Part shown: piece by piece, positions 43,696-56,135 of the stretch
Layout: each line of letters opens with the position of its first letter
Position numbering within the stretch: the stretch's first letter is position 1
Position numbers and translations under genes: made by a program
The notes under the pieces: generated by a model
The model's database searches: none
What the model was told of the DNA's origin: nothing
The model's input: the letters and a program-made list of their open reading frames with translations, nothing else
DNA from: Methylopila sp. Yamaguchi
GTDB lineage: Bacteria; Pseudomonadota; Alphaproteobacteria; Rhizobiales; Methylopilaceae
Assembly: GCF_002897035.1 (NCBI RefSeq)
Contig: NZ_BAUX01000017.1
Span: 30,177 to 94,176 of the forward strand
Length of the DNA: 64,000 nucleotides
Direction of reading: 5' to 3'

Positions 43696-43725
43696 CGAAA
43701 ACGGCGGGAGCCGAAGCTCCCGCCG
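43696..43725 (-). terminator. terminator after flagellin 2
   Basis: On the minus strand a 10-base GC stem (43702-43711 with 43716-43725) closes on a TTCG tetraloop and is followed by TTTTCGG. Confidence 0.88.
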
Positions 43726-43753
43726 CCGGGCCTTCCGTGAAGACCAGTCGCGA

Positions 43754-45244
43754 TTACTGGATCAGCTGGAGGACGTTCTGTTCCTGGCTGGTGGAGATCG
43801 AGAGCGAGGAGGTGATGAGCGACTGGCGCGTCTGCAGGGTCGCCAGGTTCGCCGCCTCCTCGTTGGTGTCGGCGCCGGTGAGGGCGTAGGAGCCGTCCTC
43901 GAGGGTGCCGATCATGTCCTTGGTGAAGGACTCGCGGGTCTCGACCACCGACAGCTGCGAACCGAGCCGCGAGGACAGGCTGTCGAGCGAGTTGAGCGCG
44001 TCGTTCAGTTTGCCGACGACCTTTTCGATCTTCGAGGAGTCGAGGAAGTTCTCGATGTCGATGTCGTCGAGCGAGAGCACGTCCATGATGTCCACGCCGC
44101 CGATCTCCAGCTTGGACGAGCCGTCCTCGTTGAAGGTCACCGACAGGTCGTCGCCGTTCAGCAGGTTGACGCCGTTGTAGCTGGCGTCCTTGGCGAGCTC
44201 AGCGATCTGGGTCTTCAGGTCGTTGTAGTCGTTGACGTAGTCCTGGCGGGTGGACTTGCCGTCGTCGTCGAGGACGGCCTCGGCGGTGGTCGCGGTCGAG
44301 GAGGCGAGGTCGAACACTTCGCCGGTCGCGGCCGAGCCGTCGGTGCTGACCGCCGTGCCGCCGATCTTGAGGTCGGCCGAGCCGTAGGCGTTGGTCGTCT
44401 CGATCGTCAGCTTGCCGTCGCTGGTGAGCGAGGCCTTGGCGTTGGAGTCCGCGAGCGCCTTGTTGAGCTCCTCGAGCGAGCTGACCTCGCCGTCGCCGTT
44501 GCCGAAGGTGATCGTCGCCTTCGTGCCGTCGCCGACGGTGACCTCCAGCGTCTTGCCGGTGAGGCCGGACTCGGAGTTGGTCGTGCCGGTGGAGAGGCCG
44601 AGCGCGGTCAGGGTCGCGGCGGTCGAGCCCGCGCCGACTTCGATCGTCTCGCCGGCCTTGGCCGAGAGCTGCAGCTTGCCGTCGTCGCCGAGCTTGGCGG
44701 TGACGCCGGTGTCGGCGGTCTTGGCGTTGATGGCGTCGACGATGTCCGCGCCGGTGTCGCCGGTGGCGACCGCGATGGTCTCGCCGTTGAGCACCAGGTT
44801 GCCGGCGTCGCCGGCGACGGCGGTGTAGGCCGAGAGGTCGGCGGTGCCGGTGACTTCGGCGCCGTCGCCGAGCAGGTTGGCGGAGGTCGCGCCGGAGATG
44901 GCGGTCGAGGTGAAGCTCGCCTTGGAGGCGATCGCCGAGTCCGACTGCTGGGCCGAACGGGCGGTCGACTTCATCTGCGTGACGAGATCGGAGATCGCCG
45001 AGATGCCGTTGTCCGCGGCTTCGATGGTCTGGACCGACGACGCGACGCTGTCGAGCAGATTGGAAAGGTCGCCCGCGCGGCGGTCGAGCGACTGGGCGGT
45101 GAAGAAGCTCGAGGGGTTGTCGAGGGCCGAGTTGACCTTCTTGCCGGTCGAGAGGCGCTCCTCGGTCCGAGCCATCAGGTCGGTGGTGGACTGGAGGGTG
45201 CGGAGGTTCGACCGGACGGCCGAATTGAGCGTGACGTCGGACAT
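43754..45244 (-). CDS. flagellin 2
   Basis: A 496-residue flagellin with MSDVTLNSAVRSNLRTLQSTT at the start (ATG 45244) and SLSISTSQEQNVLQLIQ at the end. It is nearly identical to flagellin 3 across both termini and most of the middle, including a Thr/Ala/Gly-rich variable domain. The ATG at 45244 matches the family start; the frame extends upstream. Its own terminator and a CtrA-type site upstream indicate independent transcription. Confidence 0.95.
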   Translation of the reverse strand: MSDVTLNSAVRSNLRTLQSTTDLMARTEERLSTGKKVNSALDNPSSFFTAQSLDRRAGDLSNLLDSVASSVQTIEAADNGISAISDLVTQMKSTARSAQQSDSAIASKASFTSTAISGATSANLLGDGAEVTGTADLSAYTAVAGDAGNLVLNGETIAVATGDTGADIVDAINAKTADTGVTAKLGDDGKLQLSAKAGETIEVGAGSTAATLTALGLSTGTTNSESGLTGKTLEVTVGDGTKATITFGNGDGEVSSLEELNKALADSNAKASLTSDGKLTIETTNAYGSADLKIGGTAVSTDGSAATGEVFDLASSTATTAEAVLDDDGKSTRQDYVNDYNDLKTQIAELAKDASYNGVNLLNGDDLSVTFNEDGSSKLEIGGVDIMDVLSLDDIDIENFLDSSKIEKVVGKLNDALNSLDSLSSRLGSQLSVVETRESFTKDMIGTLEDGSYALTGADTNEEAANLATLQTRQSLITSSLSISTSQEQNVLQLIQ

Positions 45245-45317
45245 TTCAGGGCTCCTGTTCTGGGAGACTTCGATTGGCCTCGTCCTGAGGCGCACCCGGA
45301 AAATCGGCCGTCGGCGC

Positions 45318-45332
45318 TTAAGCGGGGGTTAA
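45318..45332. promoter_or_regulatory. CtrA-type site, flagellin 2
   Basis: TTAA at 45318-45321, seven bases, then TTAA at 45329-45332, 74 bases upstream of the ATG. Confidence 0.65.
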
Positions 45333-45406
45333 AGTTAACTGGCCTCCTCCGGCCCCCGCCGGATTTCAAAAGTCATGGTTACGGAATGGTTTCGCCAACG
45401 CCGAAC

Positions 45407-45432
45407 GCGGCGGGAGCCGGAGCTCCCGCCGC
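45407..45432 (-). terminator. stem-loop after flagellin 3
   Basis: An 11-base perfect stem (45407-45417 with 45422-45432) with a 4-base loop, nearly the same sequence as the flagellin 2 terminator. The T-run is weak (GTTCGG). Confidence 0.7.
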
Positions 45433-45457
45433 TGGTCGGTCGGTCAGGAAGGGTCGA

Positions 45458-46948
45458 TCAGCGCAGCAGCTGGAGGACGTTCTGTTCCTGGCTGGTGGAG
45501 ATCGAGAGCGAGGAGGTGATGAGCGACTGGCGGGTCTGCAGGGTCGCCAGGTTCGCCGCCTCCTCGTTGGTGTCGGCGCCGGTGAGGGCGTAGGAGCCGT
45601 CCTCGAGGGTGCCGATCATGTCCTTGGTGAAGGACTCGCGGGTCTCGACCACCGAGAGCTGCGAGCCCAGGCGCGAGGACAGGCTGTCGAGGTTGTCGAG
45701 AGCCGAACCCAGAGTGTCGATCACGTCGTCGATCTTGGACGAGTCCAGGAAGTCGTCGATCGAGATGTCGCTCAGGCCGATCTTCTCCATGATGTCGACG
45801 CCGCCGATCTCCAGCTTGGACGAGCCGTCCTCGTTGAAGGTCACCGACAGGTCGTCGCCGCTGAGCAGGTTGACGCCGTTGTAGCTGGCGTCCTTGGCGA
45901 GCTCCGCGATCTGCGACTTCAGGTCGTTGTAGTCGTTGACGTAGTCCTGGCGAACCGACTTGCCGTCGTCGTCGATCACCGCCGAGGCGGTGGCGGCGGC
46001 GGTGGAGGCGAGGTCGAACACTTCGCCGGTCGCGGCCGAGCCGTCGGTGCTGACCGCCGTGCCGCCGATCTCGAGGTCCGCCGACGCGTAGGCGTTGGTG
46101 GTCTCGATCGTCAGCTTGCCGTCGCTGGTGAGCGACGCCTTGGCGTTCGCGTCGGCGAGCGACTTGTTCAGTTCGTCGAGCGAGCTGACTTCGCCGTCGC
46201 CGTTGCCGAAGGTGACCGTCTTCTTCGTGCCGTCGCCGACGGTGACTTCCAGCGTCTTGCCGGTCAGGCCGGACTCGGAGTTGGTCGTGCCGGTGGAGAG
46301 GCCGAGCGCGGTCAGGGTCGCAGCGGTCGAGCTGGCGCCGACTTCGATCGTCTCGCCGGGCTTGGCCGAGAGCTGCAGCTTGCCGTCGTCGCCGAGCTTG
46401 GCGGTGACGCCGGTGTCGGCGGTCTTGGCGTTGATGGCGTCGACCACGTCCGTGCCTTCGTCGCCGGTCGCCACGGCGATGGTCTCGCCGTTCAGCACCA
46501 GGTTGCCGGCGTCGCCGGCCACGGCGGTGTAGGCGGAGAGGTCGGCGGTGCCGGTGACTTCAGCGCCGTCGCCGAGCAGGTTGGCGGAGGTCGCGCCGGA
46601 GATGGCGGTCGAGGTGAAGCTCGCCTTGGAGGCGATCGCCGAGTCCGACTGCTGGGCCGAACGGGCGGTGGACTTCATCTGGTTGACGAGGTCGGAGATC
46701 GCCGAAATGCCGTTGTCCGCGGCTTCGATGGTCTGGACCGACGACGACACGTTGTCGAGCAGGGTGCCGAGATCGCCGGCGCGGCGGTCGAGCGACTGGG
46801 CGGTGAAGAAGCTCGTCGGGTTGTCGAGGGCCGAGTTGACCTTCTTGCCGGTCGAGAGGCGCTCCTCCGTCTGGGCCATCAGGTCCGTGGTGGACTGAAG
46901 GGTGCGGAGGTTCGACCGGACGGCCGAATTGAGCGTGACGTCAGACAT
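45458..46948 (-). CDS. flagellin 3
   Basis: A 496-residue flagellin, the same length as flagellin 2 and nearly identical to it; differences cluster in a few stretches such as the region near residues 410-440 (EKIGLSDISIDDF against DVLSLDDIDIENF). It is a recent tandem duplicate. ATG 46948 matches the family start; an upstream in-frame extension is rejected. A CtrA-type site lies 75 bases upstream. Confidence 0.95.
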   Translation of the reverse strand: MSDVTLNSAVRSNLRTLQSTTDLMAQTEERLSTGKKVNSALDNPTSFFTAQSLDRRAGDLGTLLDNVSSSVQTIEAADNGISAISDLVNQMKSTARSAQQSDSAIASKASFTSTAISGATSANLLGDGAEVTGTADLSAYTAVAGDAGNLVLNGETIAVATGDEGTDVVDAINAKTADTGVTAKLGDDGKLQLSAKPGETIEVGASSTAATLTALGLSTGTTNSESGLTGKTLEVTVGDGTKKTVTFGNGDGEVSSLDELNKSLADANAKASLTSDGKLTIETTNAYASADLEIGGTAVSTDGSAATGEVFDLASTAAATASAVIDDDGKSVRQDYVNDYNDLKSQIAELAKDASYNGVNLLSGDDLSVTFNEDGSSKLEIGGVDIMEKIGLSDISIDDFLDSSKIDDVIDTLGSALDNLDSLSSRLGSQLSVVETRESFTKDMIGTLEDGSYALTGADTNEEAANLATLQTRQSLITSSLSISTSQEQNVLQLLR

Positions 46949-47022
46949 GTAAGGCTCCTGTCCTAGGAGACTGCGGGATACGCCTCGTCCTGAAGCGCAT
47001 CGGGACCCTCGGGCTCGGCCGC

Positions 47023-47037
47023 CTAATCGGAAGTTAA
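47023..47037. promoter_or_regulatory. CtrA-like site, flagellin 3
   Basis: CTAA at 47023-47026, seven bases, then TTAA at 47034-47037 (read on the coding strand as TTAA-N7-TTAG), at the same distance from the ATG as in flagellin 2. Confidence 0.55.
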
Positions 47038-47284
47038 TTCGACCGGAGACCTTGCGAAGCAACGCCATGAATCAAATTGGATGGTTACGAGAATATGTGA
47101 ATCCGCCTGAAGACGATTACCTCGGATGGTTTCCGGAGATTCATGATTTACGAGCGTTAACCACGGCGCGTTGCAAGACCTATGGTTAACGTGGAGGTAG
47201 CCTTAACGGGGTGCGAACGAAGCCGCCGGTTGGGGGGGCCGCCCTGAGTTTGAAGGGTCGACGCCGCGTGGACAGGTCGGCCAC

Positions 47285-47314
47285 GCAAAAAGGCCCGCCG
47301 GGGAGGCGGGCCTT
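47285..47314 (-). terminator. rho-independent terminator of fsa
   Basis: AAGGCCCGCC at 47290-47299 pairs with 47305-47314 around a five-base loop, and on the minus strand it is followed by a T-run (complement of AAAAA at 47287-47291). Confidence 0.9.
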
Positions 47315-47350
47315 GCGAGGTCTTGCGCGTTACGGAGAGAGCGGACGCCG

Positions 47351-48007
47351 TTACTCGATGGTCTGGCCGGTCTGGGACCAGTCCGCGACGAACTGGTCGA
47401 GCCCCTTGTCGGTCAGCGGGTGCTTCACCAGCCCCTTGATGACCGCCGGCGGGATCGTGGCCACGTCGGCCCCCGCCAGCGCGGCGAACTTCACGTGGTT
47501 GCTGTTGCGGAGCGAGGCCGCGAGGATCTCCGTGCCGAACTCCGGATAGTTGTCGAAGATCGTCCGGATGTCCTGGATCAGCTCCATGCCGTCGATCCCG
47601 GTGTCGTCGAGACGGCCGACGAAGGGCGAAATGAAGGTCGCGCCCGCCTTCGCCGCGAGCAGGGCCTGCACGGCGCTGAAGCAGAGCGTGACGTTGACCA
47701 TCGTGCCCTCGTCCGCGAGCGTGCGGCAGACCTTCAAGCCGTCCAAAGTCAGCGGGACCTTGACCGTGACGTTGTCGGCGATCTTCGCGAGAATGCGCCC
47801 TTCGCGCAGCATGCCGTCGTAGTCGAGGGCGGCGACCTCGGCCGAAACCGGCCCTTCGACGATCTCGCAAATCTCGGCGATCACCTCCTTCATCGGGCGG
47901 TTCGCCTTGAGCATCAGAGACGGGTTCGTCGTCACGCCGTCCAGAAGACCGGTCGCGGCGAGCTCGCGGATCTCATTCACGTCCGCGGTGTCGACGAAAA
48001 ATTTCAT
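47351..48007 (-). CDS. fsa: fructose-6-phosphate aldolase/transaldolase-like protein
   Basis: A 218-residue small transaldolase-family protein. The Schiff-base Lys is in VTVKVPLT. The family start [27 protein letters not shown] and the C-terminal LDQFVADW are clear. It either splits fructose 6-phosphate into dihydroxyacetone and glyceraldehyde 3-phosphate or acts as a transaldolase; sequence alone does not decide. ATG 48007 is at the family start. It is divergent from priA. Confidence 0.92.
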   Translation of the reverse strand: MKFFVDTADVNEIRELAATGLLDGVTTNPSLMLKANRPMKEVIAEICEIVEGPVSAEVAALDYDGMLREGRILAKIADNVTVKVPLTLDGLKVCRTLADEGTMVNVTLCFSAVQALLAAKAGATFISPFVGRLDDTGIDGMELIQDIRTIFDNYPEFGTEILAASLRNSNHVKFAALAGADVATIPPAVIKGLVKHPLTDKGLDQFVADWSQTGQTIE

Positions 48008-48189
48008 AGAGAATGGCCTCTTCGAGTGCGTTGGGCGCCGACGCGCCCCTGAATGGGAAGTGGGCTCCCCCGGCGCCGTTGCAAGGCGAAGCTGCGGGAC
48101 CCTCCCGCCCGCCCGGCGGGGGTCCCGGCGCTTGACGGCGTGCGCGCCAGGGGGAGAAGAGGGCGTCCCCATCGCCCGAGGCCCCGCTC

Positions 48190-50370
48190 ATTTCCGACAT
48201 CGTCCCCGCCACCGTCGAGGTTCTGCTGCCGGTCGGGCTCGACCGGGCGCTGACCTACGCCGTGCCGGACGGCGTGACGGTCGGTCCGGGCGCTCTGGTG
48301 ATCGCGCCCCTCGGTCGCCGGCTGGAGCTCGGCGTCGTCTGGGACGGCGCGCCGCCGCAGGTCGACTCCGCGCGGCTGAAGACGCTGGAGGGCGTCGTCG
48401 ACGCCCCGCCGGTGCCGGAGGCGATGCGGCGCTTCGTCGACTGGATCGCGGAGTACACGCTCGCGCCGCGTGGCCAGGTGCTGCGCATGGCGCTCCGCGG
48501 ACTGGATCTCGGCGCGGCCGAGCCGAAGCCGAAGATCGGCGTCCGCGCCACGGGTCAGGCTGCGTCCCGTCGCACGCCCGCCCGCGACAAGGCGCTCGCC
48601 GTCGCCGCGGACGGCTGCGTCCGCGCGAAGGCCGAACTCGCGGAGGCCGCGGGCGTCTCGGTCTCGGTCGTCGACGGGCTCATCGCCGACGGCGCGCTGG
48701 AGGCGGCGCCGCTGCCGCCGCCCCCGCGTCCGCCCCAGCCCGACCCCCACCAGCCGGGACCGCCGCTCTCCGAGGCGCAGGCGGCCGCCGCCAACGCCCT
48801 TGCGGCGCTCGCCGGGGCCCGTCGGTTCCACGTGGCGCTCATCGATGGGGTGACCGGGTCGGGGAAGACGGAGGTCTATCTCGAGGCGGTCGCGGCCGCG
48901 CTCAAGGCCGGCCGGCAGGCGCTGGTGATGGCGCCGGAGATCGCGCTGACCGGGGCGCTGCTCGACCGCTTCGCGGCCCGCTTCGGCGCGCGCCCCGCCG
49001 TCTGGCACGCGAGCGTAGGCGACAAGCGGCGGGCCGCCGTGCGGCGCGGCGTCGCCTCCGGCGACATCCGGGTGGTGGTGGCGGCGCGCTCGGGGCTCTT
49101 CCTTCCCTTCGGCGACCTCGGCCTCATCGTGGTGGATGAAGAGCACGACGCCTCCTACAAGCAGGAGGAGGGCGTCTTCTACAACGCGCGCGACATGGCG
49201 GTGCTGCGCGGGCGCTTCGAACAGGCGGCCGTGGTGCTCGCCTCAGCGACTCCGTCGCTTGAGAGCCGCGTCAACGCCGAACGCGGCCGCTACGCCAGGC
49301 TGGCGCTGCCCGACCGCTTCGGCGGGCGCGCCCTGCCGCGGATCGAGGCGATCGACATGCGGACGGCCGGCCCGCCGCGCGGCCAGTGGCTCGCGCCGAA
49401 GCTGGTCTCCGCGATGACCCAGACGCTCGCGGCCGGCGAACAGACGCTGCTGTTTCTCAATCGGCGGGGCTATGCGCCGCTGACGCTCTGCCGCGCCTGC
49501 GGCCACCGCATGAAGTGCCCGAACTGCTCGGCCTGGCTCGTCGAGCATCGGTTCCAGGCGCGGCTCGTCTGCCACCATTGCGGCCACACCGGCCCGACGC
49601 CCCGATCCTGCCCCTCCTGCGGAACCGCCGACGCGCTGGTCGCCTGCGGCCCAGGGGTCGAGCGCATCCGCGACGAGGCCCAGGCGCGGTTTCCCGAGGC
49701 CCGGATCGCGATCCTGTCGAGCGACCTGATCGCGGGGGGCGAGGCGCTGCGCGCCGAACTCGAGGCCATCGCCCGGGGCGACGTGGACATCGTGGTGGGC
49801 ACGCAGATGGTGACCAAGGGCCACAATTTTCCGAATCTCACCCTTGTGGGCGCGGTCGACGCCGATTTCGCGCTGGGCGCGGCCGACCCGCGAGCGGGCG
49901 AACGCACGTTCCAGATCCTTGAGCAGGTCGCCGGCCGGGCGGGCCGCGGCGATCGCCCCGGCCGCGCGCTGCTGCAGACTCACGAGCCCGGGCACCCCGT
50001 GATCAAGGCGCTCGTCGCCGCCGACCGCGAGGGGTTCTACCGCGCGGAGACGGCGGCGCGCCAGGCGGCCGCCATGCCGCCCTTCGGCCGGCTCGCCGCC
50101 CTCATCGTCTCAGGGACGACCCGCGAGACCGCCGAGGCGCACGCCCGCGTCCTCGCCCGCGCGGCCCCCAAAGCCGAGGGAGTCCGGGTGCTTGGGCCAG
50201 CCGAGGCGCCGCTTGCGATGGTCCGCGGCCGGCATCGCATGCGCCTCCTGGTGCAGGCCGGCCGGGAGGTCGACGTCCCAGCCTATCTCCGCGCCTGGCT
50301 CGCCGCCGCAGGCCCGCCCCGGGGCGGCGTTCGGGTCGCGGTCGACGTCGATCCCCAGAGCTTCGTCTGA
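48190..50370 (+). CDS. priA: primosomal protein N' (PriA helicase)
   Basis: A PriA of about 726 residues that restarts stalled replication forks. The N-terminal DNA-binding start (TVEVLLPVGLDRALTYAVP) is encoded before any ATG, GTG or TTG: in frame only ATT 48190 is available after the stop at 48133-48135. GTG 48262 would remove about 24 conserved residues. The helicase has GVTGSGKTEVYL (Walker A) and DEEHDASYKQ (DEEH box). The zinc part has CRACGHRMKCPNC and CHHCGHTGPTPRSCPSCG, followed by GTQMVTKGHNFPN and QVAGRAGRGDRPGR. Divergent from fsa; atpH follows. Confidence 0.93.
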   Translation: MSDIVPATVEVLLPVGLDRALTYAVPDGVTVGPGALVIAPLGRRLELGVVWDGAPPQVDSARLKTLEGVVDAPPVPEAMRRFVDWIAEYTLAPRGQVLRMALRGLDLGAAEPKPKIGVRATGQAASRRTPARDKALAVAADGCVRAKAELAEAAGVSVSVVDGLIADGALEAAPLPPPPRPPQPDPHQPGPPLSEAQAAAANALAALAGARRFHVALIDGVTGSGKTEVYLEAVAAALKAGRQALVMAPEIALTGALLDRFAARFGARPAVWHASVGDKRRAAVRRGVASGDIRVVVAARSGLFLPFGDLGLIVVDEEHDASYKQEEGVFYNARDMAVLRGRFEQAAVVLASATPSLESRVNAERGRYARLALPDRFGGRALPRIEAIDMRTAGPPRGQWLAPKLVSAMTQTLAAGEQTLLFLNRRGYAPLTLCRACGHRMKCPNCSAWLVEHRFQARLVCHHCGHTGPTPRSCPSCGTADALVACGPGVERIRDEAQARFPEARIAILSSDLIAGGEALRAELEAIARGDVDIVVGTQMVTKGHNFPNLTLVGAVDADFALGAADPRAGERTFQILEQVAGRAGRGDRPGRALLQTHEPGHPVIKALVAADREGFYRAETAARQAAAMPPFGRLAALIVSGTTRETAEAHARVLARAAPKAEGVRVLGPAEAPLAMVRGRHRMRLLVQAGREVDVPAYLRAWLAAAGPPRGGVRVAVDVDPQSFV

Positions 50371-50661
50371 CGCCCCGCGACCGCTGCGACGGTGTGACAT
50401 CGTGTCGACGGTCCTCGCCAAGGCGAAGGGGCCGGAGGCCCATTGCTATGTTCTTGGCGCGATGGGGTTTTTGTGAGCTCCGCCACAAGTGCGCCATGAT
50501 GTTGCGCGCTTGGAGGAGGCATGTTAGTCAACCGCCGTCTCGCGAGGCCCTCGGTCCCGCGACATGGTTCAAGTCTGACCGTCAAGGTCGGCATTTCCGG
50601 GAGGTTGCGGAGCGCTCGCTCCGGTTTCAGCCCTAGGCTCCAACCAGCGAGAGTGCGCTCG

Positions 50662-51221
50662 GTGGCAGGTAAAGACACCATCGTGTCCGGAATGGCGGGA
50701 CGCTACGCGTCCGCCCTGTTCGATCTCGCCGTCGAGGCGGGACAGGTCGACGCCATCGCGGCGGACCTCGAGACTTTGTCGGCTCTGATCGCGGAGAGCG
50801 ACGATCTGCGTCGCCTGATCAAGAGCCCGGCCTTCTCGGCCGACGAGCAGGAGAAGGCGATCGCGGCGGTGCTCGACAAGGTCGGCGTCGCCAGCCTCAC
50901 CTACAATTTCGTGAAGCTCGTGGCCCGCAACCGCCGCCTGTTCGCGATCGAAAGCATGATCCACGGGTACAAGGCGCTCGTCGCGACCTCGAAGGGCGCG
51001 ATCAGCGCCGAGGTCACGGTCGCGGAGCCGCTGTCGGACGGCCACCGCGCCGCGCTCACCCAGGCGCTGGCCGACGTGACCGGCAAGACGGTCGATTACG
51101 ACGTCAAGATCGATCCCAAGATCCTCGGCGGCATCATCGTGCGGCTCGGCAGCCGCATGGTCGACGCGTCGCTTAGAACCAAGCTCAACGCCATTAAACT
51201 TGCGATGAAAGAGGTCGGCTG

Positions 51222-51222
<1 letters not shown>
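50662..51222 (+). CDS. atpH: ATP synthase F1 subunit delta
   Basis: A 186-residue delta subunit, part of the peripheral stalk. Signatures: [19 protein letters not shown] (in part), [23 protein letters not shown], and the C-terminal [28 protein letters not shown] 50662 gives the normal length; upstream starts (for example 50521) add nonconserved residues. It is first in atpHAGDC, and its TGA overlaps the atpA start. The 291 bases between priA and this start probably carry the operon promoter. Confidence 0.95.
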
Positions 51223-52751
<1,529 letters not shown>

Positions 52752-52781
52752 GCGCTCGGTCAGGGGAGTCCGGGCCACGTC

Positions 52782-55110
<2,329 letters not shown>

Positions 55111-55208
55111 TCGTCTGACGTCGACGGCGCCGGTCTCTGCCCGGCGCCGGATCGGACCCTATAACGACGGCGACGCGCGCGTGGCGCAGCGCTCCGGGGT
55201 AGAGTTCG

Positions 55209-55457
55209 ATGAACAGCAAGGTACTATTTCTCCTGATCGGTCTCGCAGTCGGCGGTCTCGCCGGCTGGTTGACCCGGCCCCAGGCGGCCGAGGTCAGCTT
55301 CCTCGGCCTCAAGGTCGAGGTGCAGGGCGATCAGGCCGCCGCGCCGGGCGACAAGACGCTCACCACCGGCCAGGCGCAGCATGTGGGCGTGTGCGCCCTG
55401 ATCGGCGCGCTTCTCGGGTTCGGCGTCGGCTTCATGGCCGACCGTCGCCGAGGGTGA
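55209..55457 (+). CDS. small two-helix membrane protein inside the atp operon
   Basis: An 82-residue protein with an N-terminal helix (VLFLLIGLAVGGLAGWL), a soluble middle (VSFLGLKVEVQGDQ) and a second helix (GVCALIGALLGFGVGFM) ending in DRRRG. No family is recognised. It is encoded between atpD and atpC, 98 bases after atpD and 21 before atpC, in the same direction. This slot is normally empty in atpHAGDC. A role in ATP synthase assembly or regulation is possible but only inferred from position. Confidence 0.7.
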   Translation: MNSKVLFLLIGLAVGGLAGWLTRPQAAEVSFLGLKVEVQGDQAAAPGDKTLTTGQAQHVGVCALIGALLGFGVGFMADRRRG

Positions 55458-55478
55458 CGGACGAGAGAGAACGTAACA

Positions 55479-55880
55479 ATGGACAGCTTCCCCTTCGAGC
55501 TCGTGTCGCCTGAGAAGCTGCTGGTCTCGGAAGAGGTCCAGCATGTGGTCGTGCCGGGCTCCGAAGGCGAGTTCGGCGTGATGGCGCACCACGCGCCGTT
55601 CATGACCACGCTGAAGCCGGGCGTCGTGAAGGTCTACAAGACCGAAGGCGGCGAGCCGGAGAAGCTGTTCGTCAAGGGCGGCTTCGCCGACGTCAACGCC
55701 AAGGGTCTGACGATCCTCGCGGACGAGGCGACCCCGCTGGCCGAGATGGGCGTCGACCGCATCGACGAACTGATCAGGGACGCCGAGGAAGACCTCGAGG
55801 ACGCCTCCACCGACGACGACAAGCTAAAGGCGGAGCTGCGGCTCGTGCGCCTGCGGGAGACCAAGGCGGTCTACTTCTGA
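55479..55880 (+). CDS. atpC: ATP synthase F1 subunit epsilon
   Basis: A 133-residue epsilon subunit: [45 protein letters not shown] (in part) forms the beta sandwich and the helical tail follows ([22 protein letters not shown], in part). Normal length. A strong terminator follows about 25 bases downstream. Confidence 0.97.
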   Translation: MDSFPFELVSPEKLLVSEEVQHVVVPGSEGEFGVMAHHAPFMTTLKPGVVKVYKTEGGEPEKLFVKGGFADVNAKGLTILADEATPLAEMGVDRIDELIRDAEEDLEDASTDDDKLKAELRLVRLRETKAVYF

Positions 55881-55905
55881 GAGCGTCGCATTGACCTGAG
55901 ATCGG

Positions 55906-55937
55906 ACGGCCGGGCTTAGTCCCGGCCGTTTTCGTTT
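55906..55937 (+). terminator. rho-independent terminator of the atp operon
   Basis: ACGGCCGGG at 55906-55914 pairs with CCCGGCCGT at 55921-55929 around CTTAGT, followed by TTTTCGTTT. Confidence 0.9.
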
Positions 55938-56135
55938 CGCGGGGCGACGCCGGCGTCCATCACGAGGTCGGCCGTGTCCGGGCCTTGAGCCGCGACCCAG
56001 AAGCGCCGAGCCTCGACATGAGGCGCCGCGCGATGGGCAACCCCTCACGAGCCGGAGAGGGCGTCTGGTCCTGGCTCAAGGCCGCGACACGCGCTCGATC
56101 CGCCTGCACGAAACTGCCGCGTTGGAGGGCGCGCC

